A stretch of 58,566 bases of DNA from positions 1 through 58,566 of the forward strand of contig SDNY01000005.1 in the NCBI GenBank assembly GCA_004524535.1. Reading direction: 5' to 3'. A program made the translations under genes and the position numbers. The notes under the pieces were generated by a model, which saw only the letters and a list, made by a program, of their open reading frames with translations, searched no databases and was not told where the DNA came from. Below are positions 18,039 to 26,517 of this stretch, piece after piece. Source of the stretch: Promethearchaeota archaeon (lineage in GTDB: Archaea > Asgardarchaeota > Lokiarchaeia > Sigyniarchaeales > SOKP01). Numbering within the stretch: position 1 is the stretch's first letter; the number at the start of each line of letters is the position of its first letter.

Positions 18039-19001
18039 TTACTTAATTTTTAGAATTCTTGGATAATTATTATTTATTGATAAATTATATATCCTTATAT
18101 CGGGTTTAAAAGCTTCAAACACTTCAATTATGTTCTTTTCTTCTTCTTTATTTCCAATAGCATAGATAGAACGCCCTAATTGATTCATACTCGCCCCAGT
18201 AATATTCAACTTATTTAAATTCTCCATCAATTCTTTCGATTTTTCTAATCTGAGGATATTAAGGATATTCGTATTTTCCACAAATTCGATTGATGCTTTT
18301 ATAAATGTTTTCATATTAGGATTTTGAATTAATTTTTTTAAAGCTACTTGACCAGCTTCTTTAATCTTTGAATTTAAAATTGGATCTGATAAAATTGATT
18401 TAGTGTGAATCATTCCAAAAGAACCACATATAATTATTATGTCTGAAGGTACATTTATACGTTCAACTACGCACGGGTATCCGGGTTCCTTTAACATGCA
18501 TAAACCTCTGCCTAACAGCCCACATACGGTACCCAATCCAGTTTTATTTACAACTTCCGCTATATGGGCAATTTTCCCCCTTTCTCTATAAGACAAATTT
18601 AAATCTAATAAATAATTTAATCCAAATATTGTTCCTAAGGCCCCAGAACCACTAGCTCCATATCCACATCCTACTGGCAAATCAAAAGTATGATTTATCT
18701 TTACTTTAATTGGATTTTTAAGGTACTTTTTAATATAAGTAATTATGTAATATGTAGTTTCTGCCTGCTGGTCAAGTCTTTTACCATTTATATAAATTTC
18801 AATTTTAAAATCTTCTCTCTTCTCAAGTTTTTTAATCTTAATTTCTGTTTTACTTACGGCACTGAGACAAAATCCACCACCTCGAGAACCGATATTTTCC
18901 GGATTTTCTATTTTAATTCCGTTGATTTCATCAACAATCTCAAAAAACCCCGATATTCTATGCGGTACTTCAACTATAACTTTTTTATTTCTTTTAGACA
19001 T
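18039..19001 (-). CDS. pantoate kinase (archaeal GHMP type)
   Basis: Phosphorylates pantoate in the archaeal CoA route, replacing bacterial PanK/PanC chemistry. The 320-residue protein has the GHMP ATP-binding loop LPVGCGYGASGSGALGTIFG (about residues 108-127), followed by GLGTVCGLLGRG. The N-terminus VEVPHRISGFFEI and IGSRGGGFCLS match archaeal pantoate kinases. Its partner phosphopantothenate synthetase lies at 48.0 kb and panE at 49.4 kb. Divergent from pyrH with a 68-nt shared promoter region. Confidence 0.9.
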   Translation of the reverse strand: MSKRNKKVIVEVPHRISGFFEIVDEINGIKIENPENIGSRGGGFCLSAVSKTEIKIKKLEKREDFKIEIYINGKRLDQQAETTYYIITYIKKYLKNPIKVKINHTFDLPVGCGYGASGSGALGTIFGLNYLLDLNLSYRERGKIAHIAEVVNKTGLGTVCGLLGRGLCMLKEPGYPCVVERINVPSDIIIICGSFGMIHTKSILSDPILNSKIKEAGQVALKKLIQNPNMKTFIKASIEFVENTNILNILRLEKSKELMENLNKLNITGASMNQLGRSIYAIGNKEEEKNIIEVFEAFKPDIRIYNLSINNNYPRILKIK

Positions 19002-19069
19002 AGATTTTAAGTAACTTAATTTATCTAATCAACTATATTTAATACAATAAAGAATAAATTGAAAAGATT

Positions 19070-19774
19070 ATGTATGTTGTTATAAAAATTGGTGGATCAT
19101 TATTATTTAATAAGGATAAAAAATTAGATTCGAAAAAAATTGCTGAATTTTGTAAAATTATACAAAGTAGACCAAATTTTGAAAAAATCGTTATTGTCTG
19201 TGGGGGTGGAATCGTCTCAAGAGAATATATAAATGCAGTTAGATCATTTAAAGGAAATGAAGCTTTGTGTGATCTTTTTGGAATAGAAATTTCTCGAATA
19301 AATTCAAAATTAATTATTGCTGCATTACAGGATATTGCATATCCTCAAGTTCCAAAATCAATTGAAGAACTTTCTACAGCAATACTCATCAAAAAAATTG
19401 TTGTGATGGGTGGTTTACAACCTGGACAATCAACCACTTCAGTTGCATTTGAAGTTGCTGAATTCATTAATGCTGAAGAGTTAGTTGTTCTCACTGATGT
19501 TGATGGTATCTATGATAAAGATCCAAAAAGATTTAATGATGCCAAATTATTAAAAAGTTTAAATTATTCTGAACTCCAAGAAATTATTTTAAACTCGACT
19601 GGAGATAAACAAGCTGCCGCAGGAGAATATCGTATTTTTGACGCAGTCTCATTACAGATTTTAAAGCGTAGTAAAATTAATGTAATCTTTATGTCTGGAA
19701 AAAATTTGGATGAGTTTAAGAAATTATGGAATGGTGAAAAAAACATAGTTGGAACGAAAATTTCGCCTAATTAA
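19070..19774 (+). CDS. pyrH: UMP kinase (archaeal amino-acid-kinase fold)
   Basis: Converts UMP to UDP. 234 residues with VIKIGGSLLF at the N-terminus, VCGGGIVSREYI, NEALCDLFGIEISRINSKLI, VVMGGLQPGQSTTSVAFEVA and LTDVDGIYDKDP, which match archaeal PyrH. A related family member, MfnE, acts in methanofuran synthesis and cannot be fully excluded given mfnB nearby, but the CDLFGI and GGLQPGQST patterns favour UMP kinase. It is transcribed away from the pantoate kinase gene. Confidence 0.88.
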   Translation: MYVVIKIGGSLLFNKDKKLDSKKIAEFCKIIQSRPNFEKIVIVCGGGIVSREYINAVRSFKGNEALCDLFGIEISRINSKLIIAALQDIAYPQVPKSIEELSTAILIKKIVVMGGLQPGQSTTSVAFEVAEFINAEELVVLTDVDGIYDKDPKRFNDAKLLKSLNYSELQEIILNSTGDKQAAAGEYRIFDAVSLQILKRSKINVIFMSGKNLDEFKKLWNGEKNIVGTKISPN

Positions 19775-19852
19775 GATATAACAAATTATTTTAATCTTAA
19801 TTATTTAACTATCTTAAATTTAAATCGTTATTATAATAAATTAAATAAAAAA

Positions 19853-20083
19853 ATGTCTCAAAAATCTTCTTGGAAAGACCAAATTAAACAAAAATGGGGT
19901 CCACACGCTCATTGTACTATATGTGGTAAAGCAATTCCCCCTGATAAGAAATTTTGTGCTCAAAACTGTAGAGATAAATATCTTGGCTACGAGATGAAAC
20001 AGAAGAAAAAAGGAAGAATACAATTGGTCTTCTTGGTGGGGCTTATGTTGTTTATGTTTCTTATGATGTTTATCATGTTTTAA
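19853..20083 (+). CDS. DUF2116-type zinc-ribbon, tail-anchored protein
   Basis: 76 residues: a short zinc motif CTICGKAIPPDKKFCAQNC (about residues 21-39), a basic linker (KQKKKGR) and a single C-terminal hydrophobic helix (about 57-76). This architecture is conserved in archaea, where the helix anchors the ribbon in the membrane. Function is unknown. A Get3/ArsA homologue at 45.5 kb could in principle handle such tail-anchored proteins; this is inference. Confidence 0.8.
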   Translation: MSQKSSWKDQIKQKWGPHAHCTICGKAIPPDKKFCAQNCRDKYLGYEMKQKKKGRIQLVFLVGLMLFMFLMMFIMF

Positions 20084-20185
20084 AAAAAAAATCTAAATGC
20101 TCTCCCTCTAACTATTTTAAAATGTGATAAATAAAATAATTTTTATTTTTTGTAGCACTAAATTATTTAAAGATCTTTAAAAGCA

Positions 20186-20352
20186 GCAGGGATAACCAAG
20201 CCTGGTCAACGGTGCTGGACACTTTTGTGGTCATTTCAATCACACAAGCTAGACTCAAGATCTAAAAAAATACAATTTCCGTTGATTCATGCAATCTCTG
20301 ATGAGATATCCAGTGAGATAGCTCTTCGTGGGTTCGAATCCCACTCCCTGCA
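20186..20352 (+). tRNA. tRNA-Leu(CAA) with two introns
   Basis: Acceptor GCAGGGA/TCCCTGC, class II variable arm GAG-ATAG-CTC and T arm GTGGG-TTCGAAT-CCCAC. Intron 1 (20221-20254, 34 nt) lies between positions 32 and 33: CTGG pairs with CTAG, bulges ACA and ACT, inner CTT/AAG and GTG/CAC. Intron 2 (20260-20307, 48 nt) is at the canonical 37/38 site: CTCA pairs with TGAG, bulges AGA and ATA, outer helix CTGGA/TCCAG after removal of intron 1. Splicing yields an 85-nt tRNA with anticodon arm CTGGA-CTCAAGA-TCCAG. An AT-rich promoter (TTTAAAGATCTTTAAAAG) precedes it. Confidence 0.93.
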
Positions 20353-20375
20353 TTAATTTTTAAATTATTAAGATT

Positions 20376-21740
20376 TCAATTAATTTCTTCTTCATTTTTA
20401 TTGAAAAAATTTTCTAATTTTTTTTTTCGATGGTTAAAGTTGGATTTTATTGCTACTTTGGAATTTATTGCCAATTTTCTCAATTTATTTCTCATGACTT
20501 TATCATAATGCGCTTCTCGTGCCAATTTTATGGCATCTAAATATCTTTTTGAATAGGATTTATCATATCCCATAAACCAACTGAATTCAATAGCATTTAA
20601 AATCTTTACATTATTCATATAGCGAATATTATGTGGAGTTTTTATATTACTCTTATTTGTTGATAAAAGGACTATAATAAGGAATCTTTCTTCACTCTGG
20701 TAGCCTTTTCGACATTTTTGCATTATTGTATCTTGGTCCGAGCCAGAATAATATTCCACAATTATGATTTTAATTTTTTTTGAAATAGTTATTATTCTTT
20801 GCTTTGATTCAATATTTTCTATGAAACTTCCCTTTCTTATAATAGCATTATCTATTCTTACTTCACTTTCAACAATATTAGGAAAAAATTCATAAAAAGC
20901 AAAACAATCTTTTGTTTTAGCAAATTGAAGAAAGATTAATTCTAAAATCCAGTGTATATTATATCCAATATCTTGTTCTATATCCTTCCTATGTGGAATT
21001 AATCCTAAGGATTCAATTAGTTCAATATAAGAAATTCCCTTACGATATAAAGCTAAAATAAAATCTCTATATCCATATTTCCTTAATTGCTTTGTGGATG
21101 GTGCTTCGTTTTTTCCAAAATTTAAAAATTTTCTTAATGTTTCTTTTTCCCTAAATGGTGAATTTATTATATTTAAAAATATTTTTTTAGCAGAGTTGAA
21201 ATCTAAAATATCCCATTTACCAGATTCCTTATTAATTTCTAGTCCAGCCTTCTTAATAATGTCAGAGTATTTGATATTTTTCTTTTTTAAAGCATGAATA
21301 AACTTAGAATAACCAAACTTTTTTAATTGATCTCTCGTTGGAGCCTCGTTATATTTCAGTTTTAAAAAATCTCTTAATGATTTTTTATTTTTAAAGGGTA
21401 AATTTAAAATTTTTAAAAGTTTATTTGCTGCTGTATCCACATTTAACCAATCCCATATACCACTTTCATGATTCGGAGTCAAACCTGCCGCCTTAATGAT
21501 ATCATTATACTTTATACCATTTCGGGAATAAGCAAATACGAATCCATTATAATTTTTTATATCATTTTCTACTAATTGTCTTTTAGTTGGTGCTTCTTTA
21601 TAATCCAAATCTAGTTTAATTCTTAATCCAGAGTTTAATATCTCTTTAAGAATTCGAGCAGCTTTATCAACCACTTTTTCATAAGATTTTGGATCCATCT
21701 TATCCCATTTTAAAATATTCCACTTTCTTTTTTGTAACAT
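20376..21740 (-). CDS. repeat-containing nuclease-like protein beside tRNA-Leu
   Basis: 454 residues. Three modules of about 80 residues each contain EAPT-x3-QL-x5-GY-x2-F-x2-AL-x4-I-x-Y-x-DII-x2-AGL (about residues 49-88, 132-168, 212-248), resembling DNA-binding repeats associated with homing/HNH endonucleases. The C-terminal part has EVRIDNAIIRKGS followed by KIKIIIVEYYSGSDQD, a plausible PD-(D/E)XK-like core (E, D, VEY). The last ~60 residues are strongly basic. The gene ends 24 nt from tRNA-Leu(CAA), pointing toward it, and a decayed copy of the tRNA 3' end lies beyond its start, suggesting an integrated element. Confidence 0.6.
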   Translation of the reverse strand: MLQKRKWNILKWDKMDPKSYEKVVDKAARILKEILNSGLRIKLDLDYKEAPTKRQLVENDIKNYNGFVFAYSRNGIKYNDIIKAAGLTPNHESGIWDWLNVDTAANKLLKILNLPFKNKKSLRDFLKLKYNEAPTRDQLKKFGYSKFIHALKKKNIKYSDIIKKAGLEINKESGKWDILDFNSAKKIFLNIINSPFREKETLRKFLNFGKNEAPSTKQLRKYGYRDFILALYRKGISYIELIESLGLIPHRKDIEQDIGYNIHWILELIFLQFAKTKDCFAFYEFFPNIVESEVRIDNAIIRKGSFIENIESKQRIITISKKIKIIIVEYYSGSDQDTIMQKCRKGYQSEERFLIIVLLSTNKSNIKTPHNIRYMNNVKILNAIEFSWFMGYDKSYSKRYLDAIKLAREAHYDKVMRNKLRKLAINSKVAIKSNFNHRKKKLENFFNKNEEEIN

Positions 21741-21907
21741 AAACCCTAAATTTGAATTAAGTTATTTATGAAAATCTTCTTTAAATTAATTATTTAAAAA
21801 ATAATTTAATTATATTAAAAAATAAAAAGAGTGTAATAATTTGATAACTAAAAATTTTTAATTATCAAATAAGCATGTGGTTTCAAAAAATTTCAGTTTC
21901 TCAGACA

Positions 21908-21938
21908 TTCGGAATTCCCATTCCCTACATTATTTTTT
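21908..21938 (+). repeat. decayed copy of the tRNA-Leu(CAA) 3' end (candidate att site)
   Basis: The stretch TTCGGAATTCCCATTCCC followed by TACATTATTTTTT resembles the T arm, acceptor 3' strand and downstream sequence of tRNA-Leu(CAA) at 20333-20361 (TTCGAATCCCACTCCC, then TGCATTAATTTT), with about three substitutions and two single-base insertions in 25 positions. It bounds the nuclease-like gene on the side opposite the intact tRNA. A tRNA fragment left by integration or duplication is the simplest reading. Confidence 0.5.
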
Positions 21939-21948
21939 CGAATGGTTT

Positions 21949-22266
21949 TTAAATAAAACCTCTCACCTTTCTGAAAAAAAAGATTAGTTCATTAATTAAT
22001 TTATTATCTAAATTTAATCGAATCTCTTTTTCTGGGTTTTTAGCATGAGTTTGTATTGGTTTTAAATCAACTAACCCTTCTTCAATTAATTTATCCACAA
22101 TTCTTTTTGAAGAAGAAGTTGATACACTCCCTATTTTTGCTAATTCTGAAATATTTAACCAATTAATTTCTTTTTGAAGGGCGTTTTCTAAGAGGATTTC
22201 TAAAATTTTCACTCTAACGCTTTTTCCAAAAATTTTAGTAAGAACAAAAGGCAATTTTTCACGCAT
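21949..22266 (-). CDS. winged-helix transcriptional regulator
   Basis: 105 residues. A winged-helix core is visible: VRVKILEILLENALQ (helix 1), WLNISELAKIGSVSTSSSKRIVDKLIEEGLV (helix-turn-helix, about residues 36-66), then a wing with KPIQTHAKNPEKEIRLN. It resembles small archaeal MarR/ArsR-type regulators. Only 14 nt separate it from the PAC4-like gene upstream on the same strand, so the two are probably cotranscribed. Confidence 0.75.
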   Translation of the reverse strand: MREKLPFVLTKIFGKSVRVKILEILLENALQKEINWLNISELAKIGSVSTSSSKRIVDKLIEEGLVDLKPIQTHAKNPEKEIRLNLDNKLINELIFFFRKVRGFI

Positions 22267-22280
22267 ATTCTTCAGAAATT

Positions 22281-22643
22281 CTATTTCTTCACTATATTTT
22301 TTAAAATTTCATTTAAAAATTTTATTAATGGTTTTATAATTTCATCTTCTTTCTTTTTTATTTTTAAAAAGAGTAGCAGTAAAACTGGTGCTTTCAGGAT
22401 ATTTGAGGCCCTTTCGGATATAATTGTACTTAATAGTTTTTTATTCACTCCAAATAAATTATAAGAAGCAGCTGTTGATTTTAAACCGTCAATTAATGGA
22501 GGACTTGCTAAGGTCACACTTCCAATCCCCATATCTTTTTGATCAGAAATTAATAAAAGATAGCTTTTATGTAATTTATAAAGTGTTAAATAAATCTTTA
22601 TATCCCCTATAGTTATATCTCTTTCAATTAAATTTTTCATCAT
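22281..22643 (-). CDS. proteasome assembly chaperone 4 (PAC4)-like protein, tentative
   Basis: 120 residues with YLLLISDQKDMGIGSVTLASP, then SYNLFGVNKKLLSTIISERASNILKAPVLLLLFLK and a C-terminal helix. The order (strand, polar turn, strand ending in Pro, helix with SxxLSERxSxxL, hydrophobic strand) resembles PAC4/Psmg4-like proteins. Similarity is weak, so the call is tentative. A PAC2-family gene occurs at 27.8 kb. It lies in a same-strand run with the winged-helix gene. Confidence 0.5.
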   Translation of the reverse strand: MMKNLIERDITIGDIKIYLTLYKLHKSYLLLISDQKDMGIGSVTLASPPLIDGLKSTAASYNLFGVNKKLLSTIISERASNILKAPVLLLLFLKIKKKEDEIIKPLIKFLNEILKNIVKK

Positions 22644-22686
22644 TATGAGAGCTTTTTTTATTTTAATAATAAAAAGAAAGATGGCG

Positions 22687-23460
22687 TTAGAGTTTTACCT
22701 CTTTCATCGCTTCCTCCACATTATAATTTTTATGAACAATCAAGCAAAGTGCTCTTACGACTTTGGTTGAATCTTCGGATTGGAAGACATTTCTTCCATA
22801 TGCTACCCCAGATCCTCCAACTTCTATCGATTGTTTAGTTATTTCCAAGATACCTTTAATATCAGACTTTTCTCCTCCTGCAATAATTACTGGAGCCATA
22901 CAACCATTAACTACTTCTTTAAAAGAATCAGGATCCCCCGTCCAGTTAGTTTTTACGATATCCGCACCTAATTCAGCAGCAACTCTTGCGGCAATCTTAA
23001 CAACCTCAACATCGTATTCATCTTCTATATTTTCTCCTCGCGGGTACATCATGGCTAGCAGCGGCATTCCAAATTCTCTGCATTCTCTCGAAACTCTACC
23101 TAGTGTTTCAAGCATCTCTGGATCTGATTTTGTTCCAACATTTATGTGAAGTGATACTCCATCAGCCCCTAATTTGACAGCCTCCAAGACAGTATTCACT
23201 AACACTTTATAATTCGAATCAGGGCTTAATGATGTAGAACCGGATAAGTGCAATATCAATCCGATATCGGGACCATATCCTCTATGTGCATAAAGAGGAA
23301 TTCCAATATGACCCAAAACAGCATTCGCACCTCCTAAAGCAATTTTATTTACCGTCTCTCCTAAATTTTTTTCAATCCCTTTGATTGGCCCTACAGTTAA
23401 TCCATGATCCATAGGAACAATAATTGTCTTGTTAGTCTCCCTATTCATAATTCTTTCCAT
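22687..23460 (-). CDS. class I aldolase-family enzyme (DhnA/ADH synthase type)
   Basis: 257-residue TIM barrel with VPMDHGLTVGPIKGI (residues 15-29), ADGVSLHINVGTKSD, MYPRGEN, VKTNWTGDPDSF (Schiff-base Lys region), IIAGGEKSD and GSGVAYGRNVFQ. These match archaeal fructose-bisphosphate aldolase class I and its relative 2-amino-3,7-dideoxy-D-threo-hept-6-ulosonate synthase, which starts the alternative shikimate route. The MDHG-x3-GP-x2-G pattern slightly favours the latter; the two cannot be separated from sequence alone. Confidence 0.85.
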   Translation of the reverse strand: MERIMNRETNKTIIVPMDHGLTVGPIKGIEKNLGETVNKIALGGANAVLGHIGIPLYAHRGYGPDIGLILHLSGSTSLSPDSNYKVLVNTVLEAVKLGADGVSLHINVGTKSDPEMLETLGRVSRECREFGMPLLAMMYPRGENIEDEYDVEVVKIAARVAAELGADIVKTNWTGDPDSFKEVVNGCMAPVIIAGGEKSDIKGILEITKQSIEVGGSGVAYGRNVFQSEDSTKVVRALCLIVHKNYNVEEAMKEVKL

Positions 23461-23595
23461 TCGAATTCTTTTACCGATATATCCCGAAATATTTAATTCA
23501 CTTCCTATTTTTGCAATGCTTTTAAAATTTAATTTTACTTAAATATTATAATTAATAAGTAGTTCAATCAAAATATTAAGTCTTAGGAATTCTTA

Positions 23596-23826
23596 ATGTC
23601 TGAAATTGAAACAAATAAAGAAATCAAAACTGATGTGAAGTTATCTTTATGTTATAACTGTGGAATAGAGATCAAATATATCGGTCTTAAACGATGCCCT
23701 AATTGCAAAGTGATTTTAGACCCTAATAATTACATTAATTGGAGATATAGTTTTTTAGCCTTTCTCTGTATACTTTGCTTAGTTCCAGTTTTAGTTGCTA
23801 TTCTAATTACCATATTTCATAATTAA
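23596..23826 (+). CDS. small zinc-ribbon membrane protein
   Basis: 76 residues: zinc ribbon CYNCGIEIKYIGLKRCPNC (about residues 19-37) and a C-terminal transmembrane helix (FLAFLCILCLVPVLVAILIT, about 53-72). The layout mirrors the DUF2116-like gene at 19853 but the sequence is different. Function unknown. It is divergent from the aldolase gene and convergent with argC. Confidence 0.7.
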   Translation: MSEIETNKEIKTDVKLSLCYNCGIEIKYIGLKRCPNCKVILDPNNYINWRYSFLAFLCILCLVPVLVAILITIFHN

Positions 23827-23894
23827 GAGAGTATTTAAAAAAAAAGTTAAATTTAGAATTTAATTTAAAGAAGAATTTATGCTGAATACGTGAA

Positions 23895-24983
23895 TTATAA
23901 CGGAAAATACCCTGGAAATTCTAGACCTGAGGTTTCAGGAAAACCAAACATTATATTCATGCATTGAATAGCATTTCCCGCAGCTCCTTTGACTAAATTA
24001 TCAAGAGCACATAATACTACTATTCTATTGATATGTTCGTCTAGTTGAAAACCAACATCACAATAATTTGTGCCGATAATTAATTTAGGATCTGGTAACC
24101 TGAATATTCCCACCTTTTGATTAATTAGACGTACAAATGGTTCCTCATGGTATGCAGTTCTATATGCTTTAAACAAAATTTTTTCGCTTACATCCGTAGA
24201 ATCATCGTAAAACACATGGGAAGTAGATAAAATCCCTCTAACTAAATTTACTCCATGAGCAGAAAAACCAACTTTAACCTGCTCGTTTTGTAACTTATTA
24301 GATTTTAAAATTAAAGTTAATTCTTGTTCAATTTCAGCCGTATGACGATGACCTGTCATTTTATATGGACGGATACTATTTGCTCTAATAGGATGATGAG
24401 AACCCTCGTTAGCAACCGCTCCAGAACCAGAAGATCCGGTTTTTGAATCAACAATAATATTATTAGTTTGAATTATCCCTTCTTTAATTAAAGGATATAA
24501 AGCATAAATTGCACTTGAAGATTGGCAACCTGCGACGGCTACTAAATTAGCTGTTTTAATTTCTTCTCTATGAAGCTCTGGTAAACCATAAACCGTATTT
24601 TTGGATTTAAGTAATTCTGGATGAGAATGCGTTTTTTTATAGTACTCTTTATAAATCTTATCATCTTTTATTCTAAAATCCGCGCTTAAATCAATAACTT
24701 TCAAACCCACTTCTAATAATTCTGGAACCATGTCTTGTGAAACTCCATGAGGTACTGCTAAAAAAACAACGTCACATTTTTCTTTTACTTTGGCTATATT
24801 ATATTCCTCAAATTTTAGAGTTGATATATTCCTTAAATTTGGATAAACAGAATGAAAATATTTTGAAATTAATCTACGCGAGGTAATATAATTTAAATTA
24901 ACTTTTGGATGAGACAATAATAATCTTACTGTTTCTCCACCTGTATAACCACTTGCGGCGATAACACCAACTTCCATAATCAT
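23895..24983 (-). CDS. N-acetyl-gamma-glutamyl-phosphate reductase or LysY homologue
   Basis: NADPH-dependent reductase of arginine (ArgC) or LysW-dependent lysine/arginine (LysY) synthesis. The start is set at the ATG giving MIMEVGVIAASGYTGGE. Motifs: Rossmann GYTGGE, VFLAVPHGVSQ, VIDLSADFRI, YGLPELHRE and active-site region VAVAGCQSSSAIYALYP (catalytic Cys about 152), with HRHTAEIEQEL later. AGCQSSS differs from the classical ArgC NPGCYPT and is closer to the LysY pattern. argH at 4.1 kb belongs to the same pathway. Confidence 0.88.
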   Translation of the reverse strand: MIMEVGVIAASGYTGGETVRLLLSHPKVNLNYITSRRLISKYFHSVYPNLRNISTLKFEEYNIAKVKEKCDVVFLAVPHGVSQDMVPELLEVGLKVIDLSADFRIKDDKIYKEYYKKTHSHPELLKSKNTVYGLPELHREEIKTANLVAVAGCQSSSAIYALYPLIKEGIIQTNNIIVDSKTGSSGSGAVANEGSHHPIRANSIRPYKMTGHRHTAEIEQELTLILKSNKLQNEQVKVGFSAHGVNLVRGILSTSHVFYDDSTDVSEKILFKAYRTAYHEEPFVRLINQKVGIFRLPDPKLIIGTNYCDVGFQLDEHINRIVVLCALDNLVKGAAGNAIQCMNIMFGFPETSGLEFPGYFPL

Positions 24984-25106
24984 CAATAATTGCAAAAGGA
25001 TTATAAATTTACCTTAAAATTATTGAATTATTAAATTGAGATAAAAATAGGTTTGAAATTTCGATGATAAGATCTTTAGAAATTAATTCATTATTCTCAA
25101 TAGTAT

Positions 25107-25709
25107 TTAAACGCCGAAAATTTGTCTTAATTCAGCGTAAATTTTTGACAACTCAGAAATTATTTGAGCATTATTTTGCTGAAGATAATAATTAATATAG
25201 CCCGAAAGTCCTTCAGAATCTTTGATCCAGTCTAAAAAAGCTTGAATTTCACTTTTTAATTGGGGATCTACTGACGCTGCGGCTGCAGCTGGACCAGGTC
25301 CTCCTCTACCCAATTGAGCATTTGCATCCAAATACGGACCAGTGGAGCTTATAGTTCCTAAACACCTTGCCGTATCCATATAAGCAACATTCATAGATCC
25401 GTCAGGCTCTACATATGCAATTATTTTATGTTCTTCGTCTTTCGCACCTACTATATGCCCTTCCCCTCTAATTGAAGTAGCCACTAATCGTTCAGTTGTA
25501 CATTGTAATAAAGAATATTTTACCCCTGAAATCATAATAAATTGAGCATTCATGGAGGCCCAACTTGATACAACCCTCCCGACATCCGCACTAATGTCCC
25601 AGTTATCTGTAGAATAAATAAGATCCTTTCCCCTTAAAACAGCAACTGCAATAATAGTAGGTTCAGATTGCATTAAATTATATACTGCCGTTTCGGGATC
25701 TAATGGCAT
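25107..25709 (-). CDS. roadblock/longin-like domain protein (tentative) with helical tail
   Basis: 200 residues. Residues ~1-105 have a compact alpha/beta pattern: TIIAVAVLRGKDLIYSTDNWDIS, a helix, QFIMISGVKYSLLQC, RLVATSIRG, HKIIAYVEPDG. This is consistent with a roadblock/longin-type fold found in Asgard GTPase regulators. A Gly/Pro/Ala linker (about 134-147) leads to a helical C-terminal segment (about 150-198). The fold call rests on pattern only; no enzymatic motif is present. Confidence 0.5.
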   Translation of the reverse strand: MPLDPETAVYNLMQSEPTIIAVAVLRGKDLIYSTDNWDISADVGRVVSSWASMNAQFIMISGVKYSLLQCTTERLVATSIRGEGHIVGAKDEEHKIIAYVEPDGSMNVAYMDTARCLGTISSTGPYLDANAQLGRGGPGPAAAAASVDPQLKSEIQAFLDWIKDSEGLSGYINYYLQQNNAQIISELSKIYAELRQIFGV

Positions 25710-25813
25710 ATTATTATTTCCTTATTCTATATTATTATTTTTAATAAAAAATTTTGATAATAAAGTTTAGTATAATATTTATATATAGGTAATTATTAAA
25801 AATTTATTGCAAA

Positions 25814-26278
25814 TTATAGGTTTCTTTTCTTAATAGTAATTCTTCCAAATTTCGGTTTGAAATTTGATTTTTTCTCACTTTTTTTTGGAAAGACTTCTTC
25901 TAAGGATCTACTTTTAAATATGAGTTTATTTTCAAAATATTGTTTGTGTAAAGGATCTAACTTTCTTAATTCATTCAAATGAGAATCCAAATCAACCGTA
26001 GTTTTGAAGTGTTTCCCACATACAGTGCAATATAATTTCTCTTCTTTGAATAGTTTCTCAGGTGGTTTAACTATAACAGGAAATTTATTTTTTCTATTTA
26101 GAATTTCTTTTTTACAGATATGTCTTATTAATTTCCCATATACAGGATAGTTGAAAAATAATTTAGATCCATGCGTACATTCCCAATAAAACACATCTTC
26201 TTTACATTTTGGACATTTTGTTGGAAAGCTACGAAGCACACAATGTTTTCCATGACTTTTATAAAGCCGAAACATCAT
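25814..26278 (-). CDS. zinc-finger protein of unknown function
   Basis: 154 residues. The N-terminal half has CPKCKEDVFYWEC (CxxC...C) and further His/Cys (HICKK). A C2H2-like finger, YCTVCGKHFKTTVDLDSHLNELRKLDPLH, spans about residues 82-110. The C-terminus is highly basic (KKSEKKSNFKPKFGRITIKKRN), suggesting nucleic-acid binding. No family is assigned. Confidence 0.7.
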   Translation of the reverse strand: MMFRLYKSHGKHCVLRSFPTKCPKCKEDVFYWECTHGSKLFFNYPVYGKLIRHICKKEILNRKNKFPVIVKPPEKLFKEEKLYCTVCGKHFKTTVDLDSHLNELRKLDPLHKQYFENKLIFKSRSLEEVFPKKSEKKSNFKPKFGRITIKKRNL

Positions 26279-26517
26279 AATAAAAGAAAAAGAATATCTA
26301 TTAAAATATTATGATTAAAAAATACAAATTCAATTTTAAATTTCTTGTTATATTGCCCGACAAAAATAAACTATTTAAAGATTTACTTCAAATTATAAAA
26401 AAATTATTTAGTCAAACTTAATATTATTAACTGGAAAACTATAAAAACGCAAATATTTAAATGTTTAAACTTAATTATAGAACATAAAGATTAGATTTTT
26501 TTTGAGAAGATGTATTT

